A DNA stretch of 13,883 bases from Candidatus Sungbacteria bacterium RIFCSPLOWO2_01_FULL_47_10. Its GTDB lineage: Bacteria; Patescibacteriota; Minisyncoccia; Sungbacterales; GWA2-42-14. Numbering within the stretch: the first letter of the stretch is position 1; each line of letters opens with the position of its first letter. The stretch is taken from positions 1-13,883 of the forward strand of contig MHQO01000084.1 of assembly GCA_001820675.1 (NCBI GenBank). The letters run 5' to 3'. A model generated the notes under the pieces. The model had not been told where the DNA came from, did not search any database, and saw only the letters and a list, made by a program, of their open reading frames with translations. The translations under genes and the position numbers were made by a program. This document shows, piece after piece, positions 1 through 5,696 of the stretch.

Positions 1-52
1 CATTGGTGTGGGGGCTTGGGAAGCTTCTGTTCTGCCACTAAACCATTCTCGC
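1..52 (-). tRNA. possible tRNA-Gly(CCC), 5' half, cut by window edge
   Basis: Reading the minus strand from 52, the sequence gives a 7-nt acceptor strand (GCGAGAA), TG at positions 8-9, a D arm with GTTT/GAAC stem, and an anticodon arm with loop TTCCCAA, which would be a glycine CCC anticodon. The D arm and loop closely resemble bacterial tRNA-Gly. The 3' side of the anticodon stem reads GCCCC where GCTTC would be needed, so only three of five pairs form. The T arm and 3' acceptor strand would lie beyond base 1 and cannot be checked. It may be a real tRNA with a weak stem, a degenerate copy, or a tRNA interrupted near the anticodon. Confidence 0.4.
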
Positions 53-60
53 AAAATTTT

Positions 61-115
61 CACGGGATTGTGTTTTATAAAAAAGGCAATCGTTCTGCAA
101 TTGAACTACCCGCGC
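61..115 (-). pseudogene. tRNA-Gly-like 5' half, apparently broken
   Basis: From 115 on the minus strand the sequence reads as an acceptor strand GCGCGGG, TA, a D arm GTTC/GAAC with a short loop, then GATTGCCTT, which is how a tRNA-Gly(GCC) begins. After the two T residues of the anticodon loop it departs into an AT-rich stretch; no matching GGCAAT stem, T arm or CCCGCGC acceptor end follows before the next tRNA-like start at 52. A GATTG/CAATC stem around the AT-rich stretch is the only further pairing seen. I read it as a remnant or interrupted tRNA; chance resemblance is possible. Confidence 0.3.
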
Positions 116-170
116 ACATTATGATGAAACAGGGGGAGCATGCGCATGTCGCTACTAATCCCGCACCCCG

Positions 171-222
171 ATTCCTGCATCCCCCCCCTCGCTCACAGCT
201 TCGTGGGGTACAGCGCAGGAAT
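171..222. repeat. inverted repeat downstream of the mgtE-like gene
   Basis: Arms attcctgc (171-178) and gcaggaat (215-222) are exact reverse complements around a 36-nt C-rich and mixed loop. The element lies just after the stop of the mgtE-like gene, but no T-run follows on either strand, so it is not a classical intrinsic terminator. It looks like a dispersed palindromic repeat. The rest of 118-235 holds nothing I can assign. Confidence 0.4.
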
Positions 223-235
223 GACGCATAACAAC

Positions 236-1231
236 CTATGATAACGATTTCAATACAAGCGAAGCAACCGTAAAATAGATAAACAAACTCGAAATATCAC
301 GCAACGCAGTTGAAAAAGGACCGGACGCAAGCGCGGGGTCTTGGTTGAATTTCAAGAGGAGCCACGGAACAAACATCGCAACGCCCATTGCCGCAAGTAT
401 GGAAAAAACGAGAGTTATGCCGAGCGTTGCCGCAATCTCACGCGACCCGCTGATGGCGCCGCCGATCGCCGAAAAAATAACTGCAAGGGTTGCGGCCGTA
501 AGCGCGCCGATCCGCACTTCGCGCCACGCATACGACGACATTTTGAATAACTCCTGAAACGTAAGATTACGAATGAATAAAACCTGCGTTTGGTTTCCGA
601 CCGCATCGGATAAATATACGATTGCCGGAATGAACGCGGCAAGCAGAAGTTCCTGCTCAAGAATAAATTGAAACGAGCGGATAAGCCAGGCGGCCAGAAC
701 CCCCGCGATTAAACCGATCAGAAGCCACGGAATTCGGCGGCGGAATAATTCATAAGCAGATTCCGTTCCAAGGGACTGAACCTCATGCAACGACTTCTGA
801 ACGCCGACAACATGCAAGAGGTCTTCAATATGCTCCGAATGCAAAATAGACAAAACCCTGTCAGAAGGAATCACCCCCAAAAATTTTCCGTCGTGATCCA
901 CCACGGGAACCGCCTTTATACTGCGGCGAAGCGAAAGAACAACCGCCCGCTCCTGATCGGAATAGGGATGCACGCGAATGACATCCTTTTTCATGATTTC
1001 GGAAATCTTCTTTGCTTTGTCGGCGCGAAACAATTCTTTAATCGATAAAACACCGACCAAGTTTCCTCCGGCGTCCGTTACATAAACATAATTTATCGTC
1101 TCAAACCGGCTCATTCCCGCAAGAACGTGCGAACGAGCGGAATCTACCGATATATCGGCATTGACGATGGGAACGTTGCTTTCGACAGCGCGCCCCGCGG
1201 AATCGATTGGATAATGCTTGTGTTCGTCCAT
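236..1231 (-). CDS. mgtE: MgtE-type magnesium transporter lacking the N domain
   Basis: Predicted inner-membrane Mg2+ channel/transporter, 331 residues. Two CBS domains occupy about residues 20-75 and 78-135 (nucleotide/Mg2+-sensing module), followed by a linker helix and five likely membrane segments at about 167-190, 193-212, 240-262, 270-293 and 310-329. The MgtE pore signature is present: PAIVYLSDAVGNQTQ (202-216) and DPALASGPFSTALRD (298-312), whose final Asp matches the position of the pore Asp of the family. Full-length MgtE is about 450 residues; the missing part is the N-terminal superhelical domain that takes part in Mg2+ gating, so regulation may differ. The start is ATG at 1231 with only a weak AGCGAG upstream. 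The palindromic element 1233-1443 sits directly before it. Family call is firm; whether it is Mg2+-selective is inferred. Confidence 0.88.
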   Translation of the reverse strand: MDEHKHYPIDSAGRAVESNVPIVNADISVDSARSHVLAGMSRFETINYVYVTDAGGNLVGVLSIKELFRADKAKKISEIMKKDVIRVHPYSDQERAVVLSLRRSIKAVPVVDHDGKFLGVIPSDRVLSILHSEHIEDLLHVVGVQKSLHEVQSLGTESAYELFRRRIPWLLIGLIAGVLAAWLIRSFQFILEQELLLAAFIPAIVYLSDAVGNQTQVLFIRNLTFQELFKMSSYAWREVRIGALTAATLAVIFSAIGGAISGSREIAATLGITLVFSILAAMGVAMFVPWLLLKFNQDPALASGPFSTALRDISSLFIYFTVASLVLKSLS

Positions 1232-1232
1232 C

Positions 1233-1443
1233 TCGCTAATTTACACGAATCTTGCAACGAATAACACGAATAATATTCTTCGGGTGAAATCGAGAAGCTA
1301 GATTAATGTAAAATTCTCGACCCGCGCTTCGCTGAAGCTTCGGCCCGCTTCGCCGGAGCGAAAGCGAGGCGAGCGAGGCGAGCAAGCTCGAACAATATTC
1401 GCAATTTGCGGAAATTCGTGCTCAAATTCGTGTATATTCGCGA
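1233..1443. repeat. large imperfect palindromic element filling the gatB-mgtE spacer
   Basis: The left arm begins tcgctaatttacacgaat (from 1233). The right arm, read as reverse complement from 1443, begins tcgcgaatatacacgaat, and the two stay similar for about 45 nt. Between them is a GC-rich core (about 1316-1392) with a 9-nt unit gaggcgagc repeated exactly at 1366-1374 and 1375-1383. The element runs from the base after the mgtE start codon to the base before the gatB stop. The same arm words recur at 5613-5694, which marks this as a member of a dispersed family. No coding potential seen. Confidence 0.65.
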
Positions 1444-3399
1444 TTAAGGCCTATCTTTCAATAACTTTTGCATTATTTCCTTGACGATTTTAGGATTGGC
1501 CTTGCCTTTCGATGCTTTCATTACCTGCCCGACAAGAAATTGCAGGACGTTCTCTGCCCCATTCTTATAATCAGCAACGGGTTTCGGATTTTCATCGATA
1601 ACTTTTTTCGCAACAGATTCGATTTCGGTTTCATCGCTTATTTGCATAAGATTTTTTGCTTTAATGATTTCAGAAGGGTCCCCTCCCAGCCGAAACATTT
1701 CGTCGAATACCGCTTTTGCAGCTGTAGAAGAAATTTTTTCTTCGGCAACATATGTAAGGAATTCTCCGAAATTTTCAGGCGTGATCAGCGTTTCCGAAAC
1801 CGGCGCGGAGGTTTCATGCAGAAGCTTCAAAAAATCTCCCGTCATGAAATTCGCCGCGAGTTTGAATATCGGTTTCTTGTTCGGAGAAGGGCTCGCAGAC
1901 TCCCACTCGCGAAGCTCAGAGACAACATTCTCAAAATAATTGGCAAAATCCTTCTCGCGGACGATCAATTCGGCAGTTTTTTCATCAAGGCCGTATTCTT
2001 CGATAAATCTCGTTTTTTTTAAACCGGGCAATTCCGGAAGAGATGCCGCAAGTTTTTGAACAAATTCCTTTGAAATATTCAGCGGGGGCAGATCCGGTTC
2101 GGGAAAATACCGATAATCATGCGATTCTTCCTTGGAGCGCTGAGACACCGATTCCCCCATGCGTTCATTCCAACCGCGCGTTTCCTGAATGATGTTCCCG
2201 CCCCGTTCAAGAATTTCCGTCTGTCGTTTTATCTCGTAATTCACCGCATCTTCGGCAAATTTGAACGAATTGATATTTTTTACTTCTACTTTTGTTCCTA
2301 GCGTTCTTCTCGAATTGTCCTCGAATAAGCTCGAATCGTTCTCGAATGCCGGATTGACTACTCGCTTATACTCCAGTTTATTTCTCTTAAAATTTGCAAC
2401 AATGGCAAGTGGTAGGTGTAAAGACTTAATATACCTGCTTCCCTGCCGAACGTCATCATTCGTTATGAAAGGTTTCGCCTTTATTTCCAGCAGAATTCGG
2501 TCACGTATAACAAAATCTGCATAAAAGTTACTGACTTCTATATTTTCAAATTTCAATTTTATATTTTTTTCTCTTTCATATGGAATGCCTTCTCTTTTGA
2601 GAATTTCTTCTACGGCATCCTGATAGTTTTTTTCCTTATAGATGGGACCGAGTTTGTTATGGATTTCGAACAATAATTTCATCATCCCATAACTCTCATC
2701 TTTCAGCATAATTCGAGATTCATTCGGTGCCATTTGAGGAGAATTCGAGAGGGAAATATTCACCTCAACGCGTAGCTCGCCTTTTTCCATATCCGCATTC
2801 GACGCTCCGACGTATCGCAAAATCCGCTGAAGCTTTTCTCCGAATAAGCGCACTTCTTCCCCTGACCGCAAATCCGGCTCGGTTACAAGTTCCATAAGCG
2901 GCCGCCCCGCACGGTTAAAATCAACAAGTGATTCGCCGGTTTTCTGGTCATGTAACAACCTGCCGGCATCCTCTTCCAAATGTATCCGTGTAACTCGTAT
3001 CTGTTTTTTCATATTTTGGTTATTTGAATTTTGAACATTGTTTAGGATTTCGGATTTAGGATTTCGGATTTCAATATCCAAATACCCCCCCTTCACCAGC
3101 GGATGCTCGTACTGGCTTATTTGGTATCCCTTCGGCAGATCCGGATAAAAATAATTTTTTCGGTCGAATTGCGAGAATTCCGGAATTTCCCCTTTGAGCG
3201 CAAGGCCGATCTGAATCACTTTTTTCACCGCTTCTTCGTTTATGACGGGCAGGGTTCCGGGGTGCCCCATGCAGACAGGGCAGATATTGATATTCGGATG
3301 CTTTTCGTTCGGGTCATTCAAAGAATCGCAAAACATCTTTGTTTTGGTATTGAGTTCGGCGTGTACCTCCAGGCCGATGATTGTCTCATACGTTGCCAT
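1444..3399 (-). CDS. gatB: Asp-tRNA(Asn)/Glu-tRNA(Gln) amidotransferase subunit B with two in-frame inserts
   Basis: GatB is the kinase-like subunit of the GatCAB complex, which converts Glu-tRNA(Gln) and Asp-tRNA(Asn) to Gln- and Asn-tRNA. Family motifs are present throughout: IGLEVHAEL (8-16), a CPVC pair (40-43), LPKGYQISQY (88-97), RIHLEEDAGRLLH (138-150), DFNRAGRPLMELVTEPDLRS (160-179), KVEVKNINSF (370-379), DYRYFPEPDLPP (428-439), and the YqeY-like tail to residue 651. The length is about 170 residues above normal. Insert A (about 111-133) is a short translated repeat; insert B (217/218 to 364) carries a GxxExxY-type domain. Both sit at loops between conserved segments and keep the frame, so no pseudogene signature is visible. 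Start ATG at 3399 has AGGA only two bases upstream. gatA and gatC are not in the window. Confidence 0.95.
   Translation of the reverse strand: MATYETIIGLEVHAELNTKTKMFCDSLNDPNEKHPNINICPVCMGHPGTLPVINEEAVKKVIQIGLALKGEIPEFSQFDRKNYFYPDLPKGYQISQYEHPLVKGGYLDIEIRNPKSEILNNVQNSNNQNMKKQIRVTRIHLEEDAGRLLHDQKTGESLVDFNRAGRPLMELVTEPDLRSGEEVRLFGEKLQRILRYVGASNADMEKGELRVEVNISLSNSPQMAPNESRIMLKDESYGMMKLLFEIHNKLGPIYKEKNYQDAVEEILKREGIPYEREKNIKLKFENIEVSNFYADFVIRDRILLEIKAKPFITNDDVRQGSRYIKSLHLPLAIVANFKRNKLEYKRVVNPAFENDSSLFEDNSRRTLGTKVEVKNINSFKFAEDAVNYEIKRQTEILERGGNIIQETRGWNERMGESVSQRSKEESHDYRYFPEPDLPPLNISKEFVQKLAASLPELPGLKKTRFIEEYGLDEKTAELIVREKDFANYFENVVSELREWESASPSPNKKPIFKLAANFMTGDFLKLLHETSAPVSETLITPENFGEFLTYVAEEKISSTAAKAVFDEMFRLGGDPSEIIKAKNLMQISDETEIESVAKKVIDENPKPVADYKNGAENVLQFLVGQVMKASKGKANPKIVKEIMQKLLKDRP
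2308..2750 (-). mobile_element. terminal-inverted-repeat element with GxxExxY domain, inserted in gatB
   Basis: A 443-bp segment inside gatB. Its ends are inverted repeats with identical internal spacing: tctcgaattgtcctc, 17 nt, tctcgaat at 2308-2347, against the reverse complement of attcgaga, 17 nt, gaggagaattcgaga at 2711-2750. The outer 15 nt match at 14, the inner 8 nt at 8, and the 17-nt middle at about 8. The body encodes GatB residues 231-350, which look like a complete GxxExxY/PDDEXK-type protein: HNKLGP (247-252), a KREGIPYERE segment (268-277), and a D-(9)-E-x-K nuclease-like motif at D295, E305, K307, then RVVNP (346-350). Residue 231 is an ATG matching the usual start of stand-alone family members. 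No transposase and no clear target duplication are seen. Intein splice motifs are absent. Confidence 0.8.
3001..3069 (-). repeat. short in-frame repeat insert in gatB (residues 111-133)
   Basis: About 23 extra codons sit between GatB segments GGYLDIE and IRVTRIHLEEDAG, where most family members have only a few residues. The DNA contains two exact head-to-tail copies of a 14-nt unit, aggatttcggattt on the + strand, at 3044-3057 and 3058-3071, followed by AT-rich near-repeats of ttcaaaattcaaa type on the coding strand. From memory, such AAATCCGAAATCCT words flank intervening-sequence-type elements in many bacterial genomes, so this may be the scar of one. Exact boundaries cannot be fixed without an alignment of close relatives. 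Confidence 0.6.
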
Positions 3400-3427
3400 A
3401 GTCCTAAAATATCATAAAAGGGGCAAT

Positions 3428-3451
3428 AAAAAAAGCGTTCGCTATGAACGC
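3428..3451 (-). terminator. intrinsic terminator overlapping the stop of the 40-aa gene
   Basis: On the minus strand a GCGTTC/GAACGC stem (6 bp, 5-nt loop) is followed by seven T. The stem includes the TAG stop codon region of the small membrane peptide gene, so termination begins as translation ends. It separates that transcript from gatB downstream. Confidence 0.8.
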
Positions 3452-3564
3452 CCTGACTGATTCCTGGATTTTAAAAAATACGCTAAACCAAATAAAATAA
3501 TCGCCAGGATGAAATTACCGTTAAAAAGAGCCAAAAGACCAAGAACTACCAGCACGATGATCAT
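3442..3564 (-). CDS. small membrane peptide, 40 residues
   Basis: An ATG at 3564 preceded by AAAGGGGAC (a plausible ribosome site) opens a 40-codon frame ending TAG at 3442. The peptide starts MIIVLVVLGLLALFNGNF, continues ILAIILFGLAYFLK, and ends with a basic, polar tail (SRNQSGRS). This gives two closely spaced hydrophobic segments with an NGN turn, or one long segment, and a cytoplasmic-type positive C-terminus. The composition resembles small DUF5668/LiaF-type transmembrane pieces, but I do not recognise a family with certainty. An intrinsic terminator overlaps the stop, and the frame lies directly downstream of the deoxyribosyltransferase-like gene at 3621, so the two may be cotranscribed. 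Function unknown. Confidence 0.6.
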   Translation of the reverse strand: MIIVLVVLGLLALFNGNFILAIILFGLAYFLKSRNQSGRS

Positions 3565-3620
3565 GCCGTCCCCTTTTCAAAGACTGAACAGAGTATCGAA
3601 ATGATACCACCTACCAAAGA

Positions 3621-4079
3621 TTATGCAAGCCGTTTTAACAGCTCCTCCGGTGTCGGTACAACCTCATGAATCAGTTTACGGCTTGAGGGTTCCTCGTATA
3701 AATCATGCGGATAATGCCCCATGAGTGTTTGGTCGTGCAATGCATAGATAGTTTTTCCGAGAGCCGCTGCGGCAAAAAGCTCGCCGTTGGTATTCGCTCC
3801 GAGATATCCGTCCTTGTTAAAAACAAAACAAACATCCGCGACGCGCACCTTCCGGAATAAATGATCATACACCCTTCCCGCAACCGTTGCCTTATACGCA
3901 TCATCCCTCATGCGCTCTCTTTCGTGCCGGTTTAAAAACTCCTGCGGATGCTCCTCGAACTCGGGGTCAAAAATTACCAAATGAAGACCGCGCTCCCGCG
4001 AGAGGCGTTTCAGTTCACCGATAAAATCATACATTTCCTTCCGAAATCTTTGGCTTGAGCAAAAAACTATTGATTTCAT
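3621..4079 (-). CDS. nucleoside 2-deoxyribosyltransferase-fold protein A
   Basis: 152-residue cytosolic protein. It begins MKSIVFCSSQRFRKEM, a beta strand followed by a Ser/Gln/Arg loop. The middle VRVADVCFVFNKDGYLGANT (78-97) leads into GELFAAAALGKTIYAL (99-114), matching the place where nucleoside 2-deoxyribosyltransferases carry the catalytic Glu before an A/G-L-G-K strand; here that residue is E100. The protein is clearly paralogous to the gene at 5697-6119: same start (MKS-V-C-SQR), same GYLG-N segment, same C-terminal TPEEL-KRL. Members of this fold transfer or hydrolyse N-glycosidic bonds of (deoxy)nucleosides or nucleotides; the substrate cannot be read from sequence. Start ATG at 4079 has no clear ribosome site. 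Confidence 0.72.
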   Translation of the reverse strand: MKSIVFCSSQRFRKEMYDFIGELKRLSRERGLHLVIFDPEFEEHPQEFLNRHERERMRDDAYKATVAGRVYDHLFRKVRVADVCFVFNKDGYLGANTNGELFAAAALGKTIYALHDQTLMGHYPHDLYEEPSSRKLIHEVVPTPEELLKRLA

Positions 4080-4086
4080 GAGTGTA

Positions 4087-4108
4087 GAATGTGGAACGTA
4101 TCACATTC
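4087..4108. repeat. small palindromic repeat upstream of the 3621-4079 gene
   Basis: Arms gaatgtg (4087-4093) and cacattc (4102-4108) are exact reverse complements with an 8-nt loop, inside a longer stretch of tgtagaatgtgg/ccacatac words (4081-4126). The word tagaatgt recurs in the nusG-rplK spacer (11461-11520), so this is probably a dispersed repeat. Confidence 0.45.
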
Positions 4109-4130
4109 AACATACCACATACATCTCAAT

Positions 4131-4154
4131 AAAAAAAGTCCCGCTATGAGCGGG
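4131..4154 (-). terminator. intrinsic terminator after the 4164-4937 gene
   Basis: On the minus strand CCCGCT-CAT-AGCGGG (6 bp, 3-nt loop) is followed within two bases by seven T. It lies about 10 bp past the stop of the upstream gene. Confidence 0.88.
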
Positions 4155-4163
4155 GAAAATTTA

Positions 4164-4937
4164 CTATTTACTAAACTTTTTCTTTAATTTCATCCGCTCA
4201 TTCCACAGCTCAATGAACAACTTTCCGAGAGGAGGCAGAATAACCGAACGTCGGAGACGCGGCAAGTCATGAAGCACATGATTCAGGGCATCTTCGGCCG
4301 TATGGAATGTATTTCTTTTTCTCACAACTTCTTTACCGATTGCGGTAATGCTCAAAATAACATGGCGCGACTGGTATTTTCCGATATTGTCCTCTGACCC
4401 GTACAGATAGACGGGGATTCCGAGCATTTCCGCCCAGCCGATTTCCTGCGCCGACCCGCCCGATACTTTCGTTTCCGCGAAGTGAATCACGGGAATCGTC
4501 ATGCCACCCTCTTCGCGATACGACATTACCTCAATCTCCGCCATGCGGATCGGATTGAACGCTTCAAAAAGTTCGGCGAATTTCAGCCGCTCCTGAAGAC
4601 GTCTCAACTTCGGCTGAAGTTTTTTCATCGGGACCATGGCAACGACCGTATCCAATTTTGTCGGATCGACATGAACGAATAGCGCGTTGAATTTCTGAAG
4701 ATATTCTTCCCGTTTTCGCTCGATCATGCGCTGAAACGACCTTCTCCAACGCCGCCCGTAATCCCCCTCGGATTCGCTTTTGACCGCGCCCTGCTGGAAT
4801 TTATTCTGGATTGGACCGATAGAATAAAAAACGACCAAAAAAACGCTTCGGAAAGATATCTTATGTTTCTTCAAAAGCTGAAAAACCGCTTTTCGATCTT
4901 CTGCATCAAGATAACTCAAAATTTCTTTTCTGGTCAC
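4164..4937 (-). CDS. deoxyribosyltransferase-fold protein B with long helical N-terminus
   Basis: 257 residues. The start is GTG at 4937, supported by GGAGG five bases upstream. Residues 1-130 are charged and mostly helical, with basic stretches such as GRRWRRSFQRMIERKREE (61-78). Residues 148-180 read as a strand (IPVIHFAET), then VSGGSAQEIGWAEMLGIPVY, the catalytic-loop pattern of nucleoside 2-deoxyribosyltransferase and related Rossmann-like enzymes, with E165 as the probable catalytic residue. The C-terminus (220-257) is basic and helical. It lies between paralogs of the same fold and after a Nudix gene, which supports a nucleotide-handling role. The N-terminal half matches nothing I recognise; overall function is uncertain. 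Confidence 0.6.
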   Translation of the reverse strand: MTRKEILSYLDAEDRKAVFQLLKKHKISFRSVFLVVFYSIGPIQNKFQQGAVKSESEGDYGRRWRRSFQRMIERKREEYLQKFNALFVHVDPTKLDTVVAMVPMKKLQPKLRRLQERLKFAELFEAFNPIRMAEIEVMSYREEGGMTIPVIHFAETKVSGGSAQEIGWAEMLGIPVYLYGSEDNIGKYQSRHVILSITAIGKEVVRKRNTFHTAEDALNHVLHDLPRLRRSVILPPLGKLFIELWNERMKLKKKFSK

Positions 4938-4990
4938 GGAAACCTCCGTATACAGATTTCAATAAACTGATTCAGATATAGCATACCAGC

Positions 4991-5017
4991 AAAAAAAAGA
5001 AAACCCCGTAACGGGGT
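4991..5017 (-). terminator. intrinsic terminator after the Nudix gene
   Basis: On the minus strand ACCCCG-TTA-CGGGGT (6 bp, 3-nt loop) is followed by a T-rich run (TTTCTTTTTTTT). It lies 10 bp past the Nudix stop codon. Confidence 0.9.
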
Positions 5018-5027
5018 CCGAATTCAT

Positions 5028-5543
5028 TTAGAGAAGGTTGAGCTCTTTGAACAAAAAATACATCGGCGGCTCAAGACCGGGGGAGCTCATCCAATCTTTA
5101 TCTTCGTTTGTGAGGCGGACAAGCTCGAAAAGATTTCCCTCGTTCATTTCCACCCCGTGTATTTTCGCGAATTTCTCGAGGCGTTTTGAAAAATTCAAAA
5201 TGTCATCTCGGTTCGCCCACACATAACTTTTTGTTTCGTCCTCGGAAAGCCGTATGCCGCCATCCCATCGCGATGCCTCAACAACCGTCCATTCGTGATA
5301 TGTGCCGCCGTCGCGCTTGCACGGATTTACCATGTGCCTCACCAGGCGCTCTTGAAACACTTCCGCATCGAGGCCGACTTCTTCCGAAAGTTCCTTTTTT
5401 GCCGCAAGAAACGGGTCGAGGCCATCGAGATGTCCCGCCGGAATTGCGAAACCGAAATTATATTTTTTCCGCTCGATCATCAAAAGATCGCTGTCTTTCC
5501 AGACAAGAATCCCGACGCTTTTATTGTCACAGGATTTCGACAT
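5028..5543 (-). CDS. Nudix hydrolase
   Basis: Predicted pyrophosphohydrolase for nucleoside diphosphate-linked substrates, 171 residues from ATG at 5543. That start is chosen because GGGGAA precedes it; a longer reading from a TTG at 5558 has no support. The Nudix box is GHLDGLDPFLAAKKEL followed by SEEVGL. The metal-binding E and EE of the REUxEE part are kept (Arg replaced by Lys), while the first half is one residue shorter than the classical 23-residue box and lacks its first Glu. I have seen this short form in related bacteria, so it is probably a subfamily feature. A preceding strand FGFAIPAG and a following HMVNPC..GGTYHEWTVVEA strand fit the fold. Substrate unknown; neighbours suggest nucleotide metabolism. 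A terminator at 4991-5017 ends the unit. Confidence 0.85.
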   Translation of the reverse strand: MSKSCDNKSVGILVWKDSDLLMIERKKYNFGFAIPAGHLDGLDPFLAAKKELSEEVGLDAEVFQERLVRHMVNPCKRDGGTYHEWTVVEASRWDGGIRLSEDETKSYVWANRDDILNFSKRLEKFAKIHGVEMNEGNLFELVRLTNEDKDWMSSPGLEPPMYFLFKELNLL

Positions 5544-5612
5544 AGATTCCCCGCACAAAAGAGCTTTGTGTGTAAAATGTAGCTCTTCGTTTTTGCAAAG
5601 TCAACAGTTGTC

Positions 5613-5694
5613 TCGCGAATGATCACGAATTTGAGCACAAATATCACAAATAATTTTTCGTGAAATTCGTGTCCATGTTCGTGCAAATTCGCGA
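5613..5694. repeat. palindromic element between the Nudix gene and the 5697 gene
   Basis: The left arm begins tcgcgaatgatcacgaattt (from 5613). The right arm, as reverse complement from 5694, begins tcgcgaatttgcacgaacat; the arms stay similar for about 40 nt with a very short centre. The same arm words (tcgcgaat, cacgaatttgagcac) form the arms of the element at 1233-1443, which differs by having a GC-rich core. It ends two bases before the stop codon of the next gene. Confidence 0.65.
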
Positions 5695-5696
5695 GT

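Noticed and set aside
1468..2022. 184-residue + strand frame inside gatB
   Set aside because: It lies wholly opposite conserved GatB sequence, has no family motif and is rich in Phe/Arg runs typical of antisense shadows.
2308..2750. Intein in GatB
   Set aside because: No Cys/Ser/Thr at the start junction with intein block A, no His-Asn end, and the terminal inverted repeats plus GxxExxY domain explain the insert better.
3044..3071. CRISPR repeats
   Set aside because: Two 14-nt units lie directly head to tail without spacers and inside a coding frame; no cas gene is present anywhere in the window.
5544..5558. Nudix start at TTG 5558
   Set aside because: ATG at 5543 has GGGGAA before it and gives a normal N-terminus; the TTG has no ribosome site.
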